From contig NC_065544.1 of assembly GCF_932294415.1 (NCBI RefSeq), positions 22,667,351-22,731,350 on the forward strand: a stretch of 64,000 nt of DNA, written 5' to 3'. A program made the position numbers and the translations under genes. Positions within the stretch are counted from its first letter, which is position 1; each line of letters begins with the position of its first letter. Positions 63,823-64,000 of the stretch are shown here, piece after piece. The notes below the pieces were generated by a model, which worked only from the letters and a program-made list of their open reading frames with translations, ran no database searches and was not told the DNA's origin. The stretch comes from Quercus robur. Lineage: Eukaryota; Streptophyta; Magnoliopsida; Fagales; Fagaceae.

Positions 63823-64000
63823 AAAAAATGGTTTTTTTTAATACCCATTTTATCATTTTATTTATTTATTTTTTTCTCAAGCATGGATAGTAAAGTGGTT
63901 TGGTCAAGTACTAGCAAACAGTAAGGTTTTCAAACCCGGACCGTTCATTGAATTGTAAAAGGGAGAGGTTCAAGATTTTTGAGGTTGAACCGGGGTCGAA
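63823..64000. other. unclassified repeat-like sequence at the right edge
   Basis: After a T-rich stretch the window ends in a segment with TCAAACCCGGACCGTTCATT and GAGGTTGAACCGGGGTCGAA, less AT-rich than its flank and probably the start of another repeat. It cannot be classified from the visible part. Confidence 0.35.

Overview
The window looks like nuclear DNA of a woody dicot. It is AT-rich and intron-containing, with long homopolymers and (TA)n tracts and abundant plant LTR, LINE, SINE, hAT, Mutator-like and Tourist-like repeats. The repeat style and the shikimate-pathway, EXORDIUM and PABN genes fit a Fagaceae-like tree, but that placement is inference and cannot be proved from the sequence alone. 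No prokaryotic features, CRISPR arrays or rRNA genes were seen.

Layout. 1-5758: minus-strand Ty3/gypsy-type element cut by the left edge, with a 5' LTR (4994-5758), a TGGCGCC-type primer site, and a leader holding about 32 copies of an 81-bp repeat plus a related 78-bp array. 5759-15300: gene-free and MITE-rich, with LINE relics and a 1.36-kb TIR element between two perfect 215-bp direct repeats. 15527-16444: intact single-exon EXORDIUM/PHI-1-like gene. 16445-32660: gene-free, holding a LINE 3' end with poly(A), a 982-bp near-palindromic fold-back element with 9-bp target duplications, two copies of a decayed LINE region, an assembly gap and a GC-rich TIR element. 32665-36829: complete five-exon plastid class II DAHP synthase gene, minus strand. 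36905-46800: hAT-like and fold-back elements, a possible solo LTR and a 69-bp array. 46824-52305: complete six-exon PABN-like nuclear poly(A)-binding protein gene, minus strand, with a 3.5-kb intron. 53804-63199: ABCG half-transporter pseudogene, minus strand, whose 5' exons lie beyond the right edge. One of its introns contains a SINE with 14-bp target duplications and a complete but decayed Copia element; its last exon is split by a Tourist-like MITE. 63200-64000: a second SINE copy and unassigned repeat.

The three apparently functional genes serve unrelated housekeeping roles: entry to the shikimate pathway in plastids, nuclear polyadenylation, and a secreted growth-related protein. The rest records successive transposon insertions. 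The most striking items are the fold-back element, the 162-bp higher-order repeat in the gypsy leader, the 215-bp duplication around the TIR element, and the layered destruction of the ABCG gene.
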